Of a DNA stretch of 64,000 nucleotides, positions 12,495 through 24,555 are shown in pieces. Under the pieces are notes generated by a model, which was not told the DNA's origin, did not search any database, and saw only the letters and a list, made by a program, of their open reading frames with translations. The position numbers and the translations under genes were made by a program. Where the stretch lies: contig OZ316897.1 of assembly GCA_973895155.1 (NCBI GenBank), positions 2,418,001-2,482,000 of the forward strand. Direction: 5' to 3'. The DNA is from Marsupella aquatica. Lineage: Eukaryota > Marchantiophyta. Each line of letters begins with the position of its first letter. Position 1 is the stretch's first letter.

Positions 12495-14501
12495 ATGGTG
12501 TGCAGCTGCGTGTCTTCAGATCTTCTCTGGAGCGGGAGAGGGACAGGCATCATCTCGACCAGCAATGCCTTTCTCTACGTTCCGGATCATTCTTCTTCCA
12601 ATCTGCTCAGACCGAACAGGACGAAACCCGCCCCCATGACCTCAGAACTGTCCTCCGTGTGCTGCAAAACTGGTTCTAACTTGCTGGGTGGGCTCAGGCT
12701 CAGGCTCAGGCTGTTGCACCCTAGGGATGGTGGCTTTGGACTAAGCGTCAGGACACAGGCGAAGCCTTCCTCCGATGAAGACCAAGGAGACGGGGACAAG
12801 GATGTGCAGGACCTGCTAGTGGATTTACTTCGACTGGAGACTGGGAAAGTCCGGGTCAATGAATTTGTGGAGGACCGGTCGAAGTTCTTGACGGAGATTG
12901 CCCAGCAGGCCAATGAGGAGTTTGATCGGATAGCGGAAGAGGCTAAGAAGGGTATGGACGAAGCCGGGTCCAAGGTACGAGAGTGTAACGTTTGGGTGTT
13001 GCATTATGAATCATCCGCGTTGCGGAATCTGAACGTCTTCTTTGTGACGGTATCGTGACATTAAATGAAGATATGCTCAGGATTTTCACCCTGGAAAACA
13101 GGAAAAAAAATGACTTTGAAATTTATCAAGTTACATTTGCACACAATTGTTGTTCCGGGACAAATTTCATCAAGGTGATAGGAATTCTGAGATTTTTGCT
13201 CTGGAAGAGGTTAACTTTCTCTTCCAGAATTTGCGCGTGAAAACATCTTCCGTCAAATGCTATGGGTGAGAAAATTCTCCGAACTCACTTCTCGCCTGCT
13301 ATTGTTTTGGAGCCCTTGCTGTGACAAACTCGGATTTGGAAATTCCGGGGAAGTCTGCTGATTTCAAAGGACACAGCTGAGGTTGTATCCGATGATGAAC
13401 AATATTTTGTAAACCCGGTCAATTCAGCTATTCGAGAAAATTGCTCCCATCAAGGAAGTACTGCTACGAAGGGAACGCTTTACTCTTGTGAGCCCAGTGC
13501 CATCTGGCAACGTGATAACGTCATAAGAGAACAGAGTACAGTTTCCCTTCCTCGTTCGCATCTTCATAAATGCCATCCTCCCCCGTTTCGGGCATACTGA
13601 AGTTTGCGTGGAGCAGCTTGCGCAGAGTTTGTTCTATGCGTCTGAATTATCTGTCCCTCTTTCCTTCTACTGAGTTGGATGAGGCTGAACTTTGAGCCAT
13701 CCAATACGCCTAGCAGTCTCGGATTTGGAGTTGGCTGAAAAGTGTATCTCCTCAAGGCTTTGTCTTTGATTTGAGACCATGAGTTTGTAGGCATCTCAAG
13801 AGCTGTGAAAACCATTCATTTAATATTCAAGAATATTTTAAGCAGTGGACACAGGAGCGTACAGTGTGAATGGTTTAAATTGAGTCCATTTCAGAGAATT
13901 ATTTAACACTCTGCCTAAGTTGTATTGACTGCATGCTTCGTTTACTTCGAGTAGGGCATCCTTTGTTAGATAAATTTTGGAATTGAATGTCTCACTTGTC
14001 AGTTTCTGAAAACAGCCATCACTGACAATAAATTGATTTCAGGTCTTGGAGCAAATTGATGCGGAAGCAGCTGATTTCGAGGAGGAGCTAGCAGCAGCTC
14101 GTGCAGAAATGGAGGCTAATGAGCGAGAGTTCAATGAGTTTGAGAAGAGTGTAGAGCAAGCTCGAAGTGAAGGGCTGTTTTTCAAAACTTTATTTGCCAA
14201 GCCAACAAAACCATGGAAAGCCAAGAGCCCCGAAGAGCAGAGAGAAATCAAGGAGAAGGCGAAGGAGGTAACAGATGCACTGGACCAAGGAACCAAGAAA
14301 GCAGCTGGTTCAAAATTCAGGCGTGCAGCTTACGGAGTCATGATAATTCTTCTCACTTTGACGGTATTGGAAGCCAGTACCTCGGAAAACGTCCAGTGGA
14401 ATAGATTGATCGTCTACATACTCGTTCTCGTTGCTCTAGTAGTTCAGTTGACCTATGAAACTCTGGTCTCGAGAGATAATAAGGAAAATGAGAAAAAATA
14501 G
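12495..14501 (+). CDS. probable plastid coiled-coil membrane protein (two exons), function unknown
   Basis: Exon 1 is 12495-12974 and exon 2 is 14043-14501. The GT-AG intron is phase 0, joining ...DEAGSK to VLEQIDAEAADFEEELA, for about 312 residues. The first ~90 residues are rich in Ser, Arg and hydrophobic residues with few acids, which suggests a plastid transit peptide (inference). An acidic, helical stretch follows (DLLVDLLRLETGKVRVNEF; IAQQANEEFDRIAEEAKKG; AEMEANEREFNEFEKSVEQA), probably a coiled coil. Near the C-terminus are two hydrophobic segments, YGVMIILLTLTVLEA and LIVYILVLVALVVQL, separated by about 14 residues, then a charged tail RDNKENEKK. It resembles small plant chloroplast-envelope proteins of unknown role, but I cannot name a family. 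The ATG at 12495 was chosen as the first Met of the plausible transit peptide; the open frame extends further upstream. Confidence 0.75.
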
Positions 14502-15057
14502 TATTCAATCGGTGATGTCTTCTTTTCTGTGTCACTTCTTTATTTCCATGTCTTCAGAATATTTGCTTTCCATTGGCTTTGTGCTGCATTTTTTGGGGAG
14601 CACATGTGGTGGGTACGATGGCAACCATGTGAAAGATATCAACAGCCAGAGTCTGTCTACCTTGGATGGGATACCTTTCTCCAGTTTCAGAGAGAGCACA
14701 ACATGCCAGTTTGAAGCCTTCAGGTTTTTCCAACACCATTAAATCTTGGACCAGGGTCTTAGTTTGCCGTAAGTATTGAGCAGGGATGTCTGGTCTGGGT
14801 GGAGGGCTTAGTGTTACACTACTGGGAGATGACGGTCAGTTTTGTGAAATTCCAATTTTGCCTTTCTGGAGACTTGAGAATTCTTCTCGAATAGTCCAGT
14901 GTGCAGTACTTTCTGGCAAATGCTACCCCATAGTGGGTTGGATGGTGGCGAGGATGGTGGCGAATGGTACAGATTACAATAGTTTTTAGCCAGAGTATCA
15001 GTACTTACCTGTTTATGGACCCATTGGAAATTCTTTCCAAAATCCCTGGAAGCATGT

Positions 15058-15145
15058 GTAGCCACATCAACATTATTGGTCACAAACAAGAAAGTTTGGT
15101 TATGCAAGAAGAACCAAACATGACTATTTGAGACAAAACAAAAAA
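15058..15145. repeat. dispersed repeat, also at 63622-63712
   Basis: Both loci share GCCACATCARCA, then AACAAGAAWGTTTRGTTATG and CAAGAAGAACCAAACATGAC in the same order and orientation. It is probably a fragment of an unidentified transposon. Confidence 0.6.
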
Positions 15146-15315
15146 CATATACTTTCACTTCCTATCATTGGGCCCACCTACCTAAAACTTTTCTGGATGA
15201 TTTCTTGAGAAATATTAACTTGTATGCTGTTTTTTGTGAAATGTAGATTGCCTCCTATGGTGAATGAATGAGATGACTCTGATACCCAAAAATATGGTAT
15301 GCTCTTTTGTATGCT

Positions 15316-15415
15316 NNNNNNNNNNNNNNNNNNNNNNNNNNNNNNNNNNNNNNNNNNNNNNNNNNNNNNNNNNNNNNNNNNNNNNNNNNNNNNNNNNNNN
15401 NNNNNNNNNNNNNNN
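15316..15415. other. assembly gap (100 N)
   Basis: Exactly 100 N, the conventional size for a gap of unknown length. It lies next to a minisatellite, which probably caused the assembly break. Confidence 0.99.
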
Positions 15416-15439
15416 TAATTACACACCCCAAAAGAGATG

Positions 15440-16065
15440 CCACATAACAGTGATCACACGAAACAATGGTAGCGCGCTCAATCCAACACGGTCGCCACAT
15501 GGGAGAGATCACACTCAACCATGGTAGCACTCAACCCAACACATGGTCGCCACATGGGAGAGACCACTCTCATGGTAGCACTCAACCCAGCACATGGTCC
15601 CCACATGGGATAGACCACCCTCAACCATGGTAGCACTCAACCCAAACATGGTTACCATAGGGGAGAGATCACAATCAGCCATGGTAGCACTCAAGCAAAC
15701 ATGTGGTCAGTCACCACAGGGGAGAGACAACTCTCATCCATGGTTGCACTCAACCCAACACTTGGGTCACCACAGGGGACAGATCCCACTCAACCATGGT
15801 AGCACTCAACCCAACACATCGGTCGCCACAGGGGATTGGAGAGATGGGGGAAGAGGTAGTACACTCAACCATGGTAGCAGTCAACCGAACACATTGGTTG
15901 CCAAAGGGCCGAGATCACACTCAATCATGGTAGCAGTCAACCCAAACAGATAGGTAGTCACAGGGGAGAGATCACACTCAACCATGGTAGCACTCAACCC
16001 AACACATGGGTCACCGCAGGGGAGAGATCACACCCAACCATGGTTGCACTCAATCCAACATTGTC
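15440..16065. repeat. minisatellite, ~55-60 bp unit, about ten copies
   Basis: A degenerate unit repeats in tandem: CACTCAACCATGGTAGCACT then CAACCCAACACATGGTCRCC then ACAGGGGAGAGAT. Copies vary by small indels. The ATG-containing open frames across it are by-products of the repeat. Confidence 0.9.
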
Positions 16066-17094
16066 CTGTTGCAGGAAAATGCAGAAATTGAACCCTCGGC
16101 TATGCTCACTCAGCTCGTTCTCTCGTTGCAGTGCTGGTGCTTGAGCATCACCTCTCGCTATGAGCTCTCCCCTTCTCTCGCACTCAAGCTTTGGGAGCGC
16201 TCGTTTGATTCATGTATTGGTTTGCAACTACAATCTTGTGCTGAATCAATTTTTTGAAGCTCCTAACAGAATCTGAGCTGTTCAATCAACACTTCGCTCA
16301 ATTTGCACGCCACCAGGTCGGAACCTTTTTTTTTCTCCTGTTCCCGCAAAGAAATCTTAGCTCGCTCTACTCACACTCTGGCTCAGTGTCGTTTTCTTTC
16401 GCTATTACTTTAGGTTTAAGTATTTTTGTCGAGACTCAGCACAGAAATCTTAGCTTTTCAAGCACTGTCGTGCAGGGACTTTTGGAGCGTTCAGTGATCT
16501 TTGAATTTGACGTACTCTAATTTCTGCAATGATGGCTCTTGCAGGTCACTTGAATGTCTCTGTGGCAATCGGGACTCCCGGTTACATGGGCTAACAAGCA
16601 GCTGACACAAATTAAGAATCCCGCCCGGTTGCTTCCCCGTTTCCATGCGATTTCTCCCTGCGGACAAGGGCCGTGGGGACGGTCGACACTTTTGTTGGGG
16701 ACAGCCCTCACTTCGCTCGTGAATCTACTTCAATTGCACGGAGTTGAGTGTGAAAGAGTTGTGGTCCAGTAAATGCTGGACAATTGGCTGGTGGTCTCGT
16801 GCCTGTACCTGAAGCGCATTTGTTGTCGGGGGAAGATCAGTTTAGTGAGCTCGGCAGTTGAGAGAAAGGAAGAACTTCTTGAAGAGCCCAATTGCAAAGG
16901 TAGCACATGAGCATGAGATAATGGATTGGAGTTGATGTCACTCAACAGGGGAAAGATGTTTGTGGGGAGCTGATGCTTCCTGAACTGGGTACGTTGCCGC
17001 GTTTGAGGAACTGAACTGAATTCAGTCAACCACCTTGATATCACGGACCCGAACGAAGCGCAGCGTATGGTCGGAGATCTACACGAAATTCGGC

Positions 17095-20000
17095 ATGTTC
17101 GGAGCTTTTGTAGCTTTTGGACCTACCTATTGCGAGTGTGGCCCAAATGCGGATTGGTTTGTCCAAGAATGGTTCAGCGACTGCATTTACACAACATGGG
17201 AATTGGTGGCATTTTGGATCGGCATGTCGTCTGTGTTATTTTGGATCGTGGCCCAACTGCCGCAGTTTATAAGTAATTTGAGAAACCAATCGGCTGAGGC
17301 ACTCTCTCCATGGTTCCTTTTCCAGTGGCTTGCGGTGCGTTATTTCCCTCCGTTATTGCGACTTAGAAGAAGGCTCTTGTTACACTGGCTGCTGACTGAC
17401 GATCCAATTTTCCATTTGTCATCTATCTGCACGAGGTCTTATTCAGCGCCTTTGGTTGATGCATACGTAGGGAGATTCGTTCAATTTGCTGGGATGTGTT
17501 CTCACCGGAGACCAGTTGGCTACTCAGACCTTCACTGCCACTTACTTTATTTTGGCTGACTGCGTCATCATTAGCCAGGTAAATGACTTAAACTCTGTGA
17601 AGAGACTCTCAGCTTCATAATATTGACGAATTCCTCATGTCGAAACTGGATCGTTAGTGACTAATGGTTGACGTGGGCGCAGTATATATACTATAGCCTG
17701 CGGGAAAAAGAGCGCTTGGCCTTGGAAGAGGAAGACAAGGCATCAAGCTCAGTGGCACACCAGCACATCGTCGAACTTAGGGAACCCCATAAACAACCGT
17801 TCTCGGAATTTCGGAAGCATCGGCCAAAGATCACCATTCTGGTCCCAGACATAAGTAAGCTTGAAACCATTGACTCTAATCCTAGGTTGGTTTCTCAGCT
17901 TCTGTGAAAAGGTTGCTCCTCCTAGCAACTATTCGGTGGTTGGCTTATCTTTGGGCGTCTTTAGGGATAACAATTGAACTGGACTGAGCATGTTTTGATG
18001 GAAATTGCAGGTGAAGATTTAGAGGTTTATGATACACAACATGATGGTCATCAGTACCATCCTGTTACTTCTGTAACTGGGCGTTCAGGTGCATCAATGA
18101 TTTCCCATGCCATCAATTCCCCTCGAGCTCCTCACACTTCACGTGTGGATCATACCAACAAGACCACTCAGAATAGTCCCTCCACATCAACCGCTCGTAG
18201 CCCAGAAAGTAGACCTAAAGGCAATCAGCAAAGCCCCAATGCGCAATACCATCCAGTCACGTATGTGACTGGGCGCTCAGGTGCATCAATGATTGCTCAT
18301 GTCTTGGATTCCCCCAAAACACCTCACAATCCACATATGGATCATATCAATAGAGCCTCACGGATTAGCAACTTGACATCAAGTGCCTGCAGCCCAGAGA
18401 TAGGTGTAGTTCCGGATACTGGTCGTCTAGGGAACTCCGATGGACAATGTCAAGCACCTAGTACTTCGCTAGGACTTGTTGAAGCTTTAGTAGAAAGACC
18501 GGATAGGACAACTGGTCAATTCCAAAGCTTGAAAGAGCGAAACCAATGTTTGGCCCAGAATAGAATATCTGCAGCACGACATGGGAAGATCCCTGAGATC
18601 CCTGTACAGCAGTTGTTTCCAACTGCACATGCAATGAGGCGCCGTTTGAGAAGATTGGTAAATCAGTATGGATTGGAATGCGGCCCTCTCTCAGTATCAA
18701 GACTCACAATACATCATGTTAAACCTTTAGTGAAACATGAGGTGGACAAACAGATGGGACGGCCAGCGATGTCAAAGCTCGGATCTGGACTGAACAAACG
18801 ACCAGTAAAAGCTGCTGCGTGTTTGGCTACCTTCCTTACGGTTAGAACATCAACAAATTACTTCCAAAAACCAGGGACCTCCACGCCTTCTCACGGTCTG
18901 GCATTTGGCTCGAGAAGACTTCTTGTCGACATGCGATATCCTGGCCCTGGAATCTCAATCAGCACCGTATCAACTGTGAAGATTGGAAGAAAACTTCTAC
19001 TCATTTGTGGTGACGGCTATCGCCCTTGGTTGCTGAAGAGCTTTGGAACTTGCCTTGGGTATGGATTGCGGTCTTATCCTTTTGCCTCTGCAATGCCAAT
19101 GCTCTGTGCTTGCTCCAGTATTCTTTGAGCAGGTGCGGAAGACCTAATGCTATCGCTGAAGTCAGAGGCTTATATCGCAATTTAACTTTCATACAGGTGG
19201 GGATCATCTGCTTTATACTTTGGCTCCCGCTTTTCACAAATTGCAATGAACTACCAAAGGAGGTCTGCAGAGGGCTTATCGTTGGCAATGCTCAGTTGTG
19301 CAATTGTGGCCAACACATGTATGGGTGTATCCATACTTATGCGAACAAAATCAACGTATGGGCTCTTTCTCGGTCGTGTGATCCATAAAGTTGTCTCTAA
19401 TTCATTTTGGAAATCTGCATGTTCTTAGAAACTTTGTCTGATCATAGTAATTAGACACATAGACTGACTTTCACTCATTTGTTCAATGCATTCCGACGGA
19501 GATTCATACATTTAAACAAGCCAGGCAACATGCCCCGTTGCTTTAAGTACTCGTGGAAATAGTGTGATAATCGGCACTCAGTACTCAAGCATTTTGATGG
19601 AAATCTCACTTGACAGGGAGGATTTGGCTCAAAAAGCTCCATGGTTACTCGGGAGTATGGGCACCGTCTCACTGGATATTTTCATTCTCCTTCAGGTAAA
19701 CCTCCTTTGCCTCTTCAATCTTCACGTAAGAGCGTGAGTTCTTGCTGTTTTTAATTACTGCGTCAGTCATTGGAAGATGCACATCTTGGCAGTTCAAAAG
19801 GAAACTTATCTGATGGGGAATCCCTGACTGAATTTTAATTGTGAAAAAGTTTTATGTTTAAGAGTGAACAAAGTCTCAAATTAGACACTTATAAATGTAG
19901 TGCAATTGTCCAAAATGCTTCAATTTGGCTGTCATGTTAGACATGCATGCTTTCCTAAAGTTGTTTGAAAGTTTGCACGACTGTCAGGACGAGGATAGAC

Positions 20001-20128
20001 GGTGTTGTGTAGGTAGCTTAGGTTATTTGTCCAACTTTCTGTATTTCTTGCAGGCCAAGTATTTGGATGCCAGGCGCACGAAGTCAGCACAGGCAGTACC
20101 GGATGAACATGCCTATCTTCTTGCCTGA
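17095..20128 (+). CDS. PQ-loop repeat (PQLC2/YPQ-type) vacuolar amino-acid transporter, seven exons
   Basis: Exons 17095-17334, 17471-17578, 17683-17854, 18011-19058, 19197-19355, 19617-19695 and 20054-20128 join in frame (626 codons plus stop) through GT-AG introns with matching phases. The first PQ-loop is clear: FWIGMSSVLFWIVAQLPQFI followed by SEALSPWFLFQWLA, then the conserved GDSFNLLGCVLTGDQLATQ. The second repeat is GWGSSALYFGSRFSQI, then NYQRRSAEGLSLAML, then APWLLGSMGTVSLDIFILLQ. Known family members (yeast Ypq1, human PQLC2, worm LAAT-1) export cationic amino acids from vacuoles or lysosomes; that role here is inference. Odd points: the loop encoded by exon 4 is about 350 residues, far longer than usual, and contains a ~62-residue internal duplication (YHPVTSVTGRSGASM and YHPVTYVTGRSGASM). 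The second PQ motif reads SQ. The ATG at 17095 is the first Met in frame; an alternative upstream exon cannot be excluded. Confidence 0.85.
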
Positions 20129-21044
20129 TTAGTGAGACTCGGAAGTTCTTGGCGTTCAACAACATGTTTTTACTATCACGGTTAGATCTAACTTGACATT
20201 ATACATTCTTTAGGGCGGACGAAAAGTTTAGGTGGAACAGAAATGTAAGTTATTTTCAAAACAAGTTAGGATCAATTTGTTTTGTTTTCCTATTAATGAA
20301 AGAGCTACCCCAAATCTCGTGACGTAAAGCTGAAGGTTTATGTGAGGATAGTGCCGGACTGAAGATATGCTCAGAAGGCACAAAATTCTGAATCCATCTG
20401 ATCAAAGATGAGACTCGTCTGATTGGGGTTACCACATAGTGGCCATCACTAGTAAAGCTGAGATGGCAGCCTTCCTTTGTACTTACAAGACGATCTGACC
20501 TAAGTTCGTCCAGAGTGATTAGGTGCTTAACTCCGTTTTATATCCCAAGAAAGCACTGTTTAAGCTCCGCATGCCGTTTAGAACCATTTGAGTTCGACAT
20601 TACACTGATTGTAGGGTAATTTTTCTTGCTAGCTTTGAACTGCTTAATTGGTGTTGCGGTTCCAATTTTGGAAATTTCTTGCTTTGTACTGCTTATTATG
20701 AAGCCTGAAGTGAAAGGATGCCACTGCAGAAAAGAGGTGTCGCGAGAGGACGGTGATGTGACTAATAGCTCTATCAAATTATTATAGATAATTTATTCCA
20801 AACCTTGGATCTGATTGCTAACTTAGTAACCTTGAACGTCACCATGTGCGATGTGTCTGCACCGCAGACTTTGTCTCTACGTTTGTCCTTCTGTATGTGC
20901 CCAGACTTATGTTGTTGACATCTGTACCAGACTTTTATTCTTCGATACTGATAAAGTAGAATGATGAGAAGTTTCTCCCTAACTGATTTGATTCTGTGGA
21001 TTTAGCTTTCTGTGTTGTAAACTAGAATAGATAGTTGTCTCGAT
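20129..21044. other. 3' flank of PQ-loop gene
   Basis: AT-rich and without a supportable gene or clear repeat. Presumably contains the 3' UTR of the PQ-loop gene. Confidence 0.4.
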
Positions 21045-21534
21045 GTGGTGATTGACCAAAGAATTCTTCTTGAGCAGAGACTTCACTCACACTACGAAAC
21101 AAACATCCACTTTTATAAATTGGCTTTATTTCTTCATTATAAAAAACCGAGAGGATCAAGGTAGTCCTCACGGCTCTACCACCAGACCATTTTGGAATCC
21201 ATTGGCCAAGGAGAAGGAACTCGATGACTATAAACTTGTAATACTTTACTGATTGTCAGTGAATCAATGAGGGACCCATGGGGGGAGCCTGCTGCATAGA
21301 AACAAGGCCAGGAGGCTATGCTGGCAAGAATGAATTAATGGTCCTAAGGGTGATCCAAGGGGATCAACCTTGGTGAGACCAGCAAACCACTAACTATGTA
21401 ATCACAGCAAATACATGGAGAGAGTGTCCCGTAAATCAAGGAGAAGGGAGAAGGTTGAGCCGATATCGAGATAGTACAGCATGATGGAAAAGCACTTGGT
21501 AGCACAAACAGTGGAAATTCCCTCAATTCCAACA
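21045..21534 (-). repeat. probable 3' LTR of copia fragment (minus strand)
   Basis: On the minus strand a purine tract (complement of 21535-21545, reading GCAAGGGAGGG) directly precedes TGTTGGAATTGAGGG starting at 21534. That is the expected polypurine-tract/LTR junction. The distal LTR end near 21045 is a guess, since I found no second copy to define it. Confidence 0.45.
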
Positions 21535-21639
21535 CCCTCCCTTGCACCAAGTGCAGAGAACGCCAGAACAGACTGAAGAGACCAGCATGATTAAGAAACA
21601 GCAGGGGAGTGGAAGGATGCAGGAGACATAGTCTAAAAC

Positions 21640-22564
21640 CCCAACAGAAGATTGATGTCGTTTAAAATGAGGATGGGACAAGGCCTTGGTAAGTACATCT
21701 GCAGGTTGAGCATTAGTGGAGACTCAATTCCCACTCAAGGACTCGTTCCCGGACAAAATGATGATGCACCTCAATATGTTCGGTGCGAGCATGAAAACCT
21801 GGGTTTTTGGCAAGCTAAAGAGCACTCTCATTTGTCACAGTGAATGGTGGGACGAGAGTGAGGGAGAGTGGCACAAATATGAGGATCTTAACATTGCAGA
21901 GCAACATCAAGATCAAGAATGAGCTGGAGTTCAAGGAGCAGTTGCAGAAGGTATGCGGCTTCCTGGGCCCCACATGAGAGGGCAAGATATTCGGATTCAG
22001 TAGAGGATTTAGACACAGTTGCTTGTCTTTTGCTGTGCCACAACACTGGGGAGATAAGCCCCAACAGAACGGCGAGTAGTTGGGCAGGTGGCCCAATTAG
22101 CATCGGGGAAGGCCTGGAGTTGAAGTGTAGCATTATGTCCTTCTCATTGAGACTTGCCAACTCTGCTACAATCAAATCGAAGCTGTCAATATGCTCATGC
22201 AGAGTCTTCCCTTCAGCCATCTTGAAGTTCATCAACTTCAAAGTCGTGTACAGCATTGTCGTTAGCGATGTAAGTCTTCTCATACATCGCCTTCAGCCGA
22301 TCCCACAATTTTGTAATTGTATCCTCTATCATCACCTGAAGTAGCACTTCATACGACAGATGCAACTTGATCAGGCTAAGAGTACGAGCACAAATGTCAT
22401 CCCAATCCTCATGTGTCATGGTTGATGGTTTCATCTTGAATGTCAATCCCAAGCCCTTAGAAACAAGAATATTTTGCATCTTTACCTTCCATAACGTAAA
22501 GTTTTTTTCTCCCGGTGAATTTCTCCACCTCATACTTTGCACTGGTCACCTTTTGGGATGCCAT
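21640..22564 (-). pseudogene. Ty1/copia remnant: Gag N-terminus joined to RNase H C-terminus
   Basis: On the minus strand, reading from a Met codon at 22562-22564, a UBN2-type copia Gag segment is visible (FTLWKVKMQNILVSKGL, then TKLWDRLKAMYEKTY). After a frameshift near 22260 it continues as LHEHIDSFDLIVAELASL. Instead of zinc knuckle, protease, integrase and RT, it passes directly into the copia RNase H end: WHSKRQATVSKSSTESEYLA then LSCGAQEAAYLLQLLLELQ, and further on HARTEHIEVHHHFVRE. This is an internally deleted, frameshifted element. The probable 3' LTR lies immediately downstream, ending at 21534. Confidence 0.85.
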
Positions 22565-22764
22565 GACAATATCCCCAAATCTTATGTGCAATGTATCCCC
22601 TTGTAGATACTAAGGTGGTTGCAAGGCTTCCAAAACGTGTGAGCCCCTCCCAACAGGCTTACCCAAAAAACCACCAAAAATTGAAAGTGACAAAATCCAG
22701 ATATTGATATCACCTTCATGTAGCCTACAAGACAGTCTTCCAAAATCCAAAAACAATTTGTCAA

Positions 22765-23107
22765 TGTTAGGATTTACTCTCAGGTCTAGAGTTACAACTG
22801 TACCGCAATTAGGGCTAACCTTAATCGTAGATTAGGTTAGGTTAGTCATGCTGCACACACACTATACCCAAGAGGTGCTTGCTTGGAGAGTGGGAGCTCA
22901 AGCTTATTGTAACGGAGCCAGTTGAGAGATAGGGAGAGCTTGTGTTGTGGATGTTTGGTATGGTCGATCAGCCTAGAGTGTAGTAAAGCTCTTGTGTGTT
23001 CTCATGGATGTAGCCTCATGGAGATGAACCACATATCTATCGGTGTTGATACTTGTGCATTGGATGGTTCATGGGCTTATCGTTCCAATTGTCGTCTATG
23101 CTTAATA
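22765..23107 (+). mobile_element. solo LTR, same family as TRIM at 25247
   Basis: Starts TGTTAGGATTTACTC and ends TATGCTTAATA. It is flanked on both sides by the 5-bp direct repeat GTCAA (22760-22764 and 23108-23112), the signature of LTR-element integration followed by LTR-LTR recombination. It matches the 25247-25603 LTR along its length (for example GCTTGGAGAGTGGGA and TGGATGGTTCATGGGCTT). Confidence 0.9.
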
Positions 23108-23840
23108 GTCAAACGGACATCCCAGTCTCAAGATATTCAAGTTTGAATATCACGAGCAAAGTTGCATGACTCTTGACGACTTTGGTATCACTCGCCTGGT
23201 CGCGTGATATTTCCTCTAGTTGGAGCCTCAAGTGCCCATGTGTGTGGTGTCCAGCTCCAACCTCATGCTCCCGGTTGCGTGTCAAAATCCATATCATTTT
23301 TGCCCAAAAAGTGCGCACAATTTCTGGCCTGTATCTTTGCCAGCCAATCTCTGTTTAATCTATAATTTATACCATTGGAAAAAGCACAACAAGCTCTTTC
23401 CAACCAGCCCATGTGCACCACAAGGTCACAACTTTCAAAAATTAACCTAATTCGTTCCACAGTGTGGCCGCCGCTTTGAGCTCCCGACTATGGTTGCCTT
23501 GGCTCAACATCAAACTTCAAGCTGAAATTCCTGACCACACACAACACAAAGTGTTTCCCAATCACTACAAACTGATTCTTGTCCTGTACATGAACACCCA
23601 GATCGATCGAGCCAACAATCAAAACAAACAAGCAAAGACATTGATTACAGTCACATTGAAGAAAATTGTCAAAAAATTGTAGACCACAACAAAAATCTCT
23701 TTCCACCTTCAAACCCTGTGCAATCTTTCGCCAATGTAGCACAGTGACCGCTAGAGCCTATGCTATTCCGCCTACAGTAGGAGAAAGTTCACACTCAAAT
23801 CATCAAAAACAACAAAGTGATCACGATGAGCCCCCGACAG

Positions 23841-24126
23841 CTCGGGGGGTTAACTTAGTGTATATTTTGGGGTACCACGTGCGATCATAGCCTAATATAA
23901 ACACACCTATTTATTATGGGAATATTCTAAAAATATTCTCTATTTTCAATACAAATGATCTATTTTACTTTATAAAAGGTATATATTAGAGAATATTCTA
24001 CAAATATAGGTTTATAATAACTTCTTTTGCTTCCTACGCTTTTTAAAAATTTAGCTAATTTATATGAAAATTACATATTTTGGATCGCACGTGGTTCCTA
24101 AGATTGTTGATAGTCAACCCCCCGAG
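23841..24126. mobile_element. MITE, hAT-like (8-bp imperfect TSD)
   Basis: The terminal inverted repeats are CTCGGGGGGTTAAC... at the left and ...GTCAACCCCCCGAG at the right. Subterminal matches CCACGTGCGATC and GATCGCACGTGG lie further in. The ~280-bp interior is very AT-rich and has no coding capacity. Flanks CCCGACAG (23833-23840) and CCCGATAG (24127-24134) look like an 8-bp target duplication with one change, as for hAT elements. Confidence 0.75.
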
Positions 24127-24166
24127 CCCGATAGTTCTCAATCTCAATCTCAATCTCAATCCCCAA

Positions 24167-24178
24167 GCTCTGATACCA
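24167..24178 (-). other. tRNA-Met primer-binding site of copia LTR
   Basis: GCTCTGATACCA on the plus strand is the reverse complement of TGGTATCAGAGC, the usual initiator-Met tRNA primer site. It lies two bases inside the adjacent LTR (24181-24555). Confidence 0.85.
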
Positions 24179-24180
24179 AT

Positions 24181-24555
24181 TGTTGGGAATAATTCTAGAC
24201 TGAACGAGATAGCATCAACATATGTGAATAAACATCCATAGACTCTGACACTGAAGGTAAGTGGTTCATCCCGTCTGGGCCACATCCACGATCATGAGAG
24301 AAATCCAATAGTATTCAATGCAATTAACCCATAGCCAACATGCTAGAGCTCCTCTTCTCACCTCCTCACTCTCTCTCCTAGAGAATGAACCTTCAAGCTA
24401 GTGTGGAGCACAAGTTTGTGTGCCCCTTGGGTATACCCCCTCCCATGGTCTATGGGAACCCTGGAACTCAAACTAGTGCTATCCTAGTCTACTAAAGTGG
24501 ACGTTTCCCTAGTACTATGGAAGTATATAGGTTATACTAGAAGCATATCCTAACA
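24181..24555 (-). repeat. 5' LTR of a minus-strand copia-type element
   Basis: The segment begins TGTTGGGAATAATTC and ends CATATCCTAACA on the plus strand, so on its own strand it is a 375-bp TG...CA LTR. A primer-binding site follows it internally. No matching 3' LTR was found to the left. The element body is truncated and also carries the MITE at 23841. Confidence 0.8.

Larger units (their letters stand above)
14502..17094. other. intergenic region with assembly gap and minisatellite
   Basis: No supportable gene. Contains a dispersed repeat (15058-15145), the N gap (15316-15415) and a minisatellite (15440-16065). The last few hundred bases are presumably the 5' region of the PQ-loop gene. 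Confidence 0.5.

Noticed and set aside
15594-15953. 119-codon ORF with recurring MVALNP motifs
   Set aside because: It is a translation of the minisatellite units, with no start context or conserved domain.
15440-16065. CRISPR-like array
   Set aside because: Units are tandem, degenerate and lack unique spacers; the genome is eukaryotic. It is a minisatellite.
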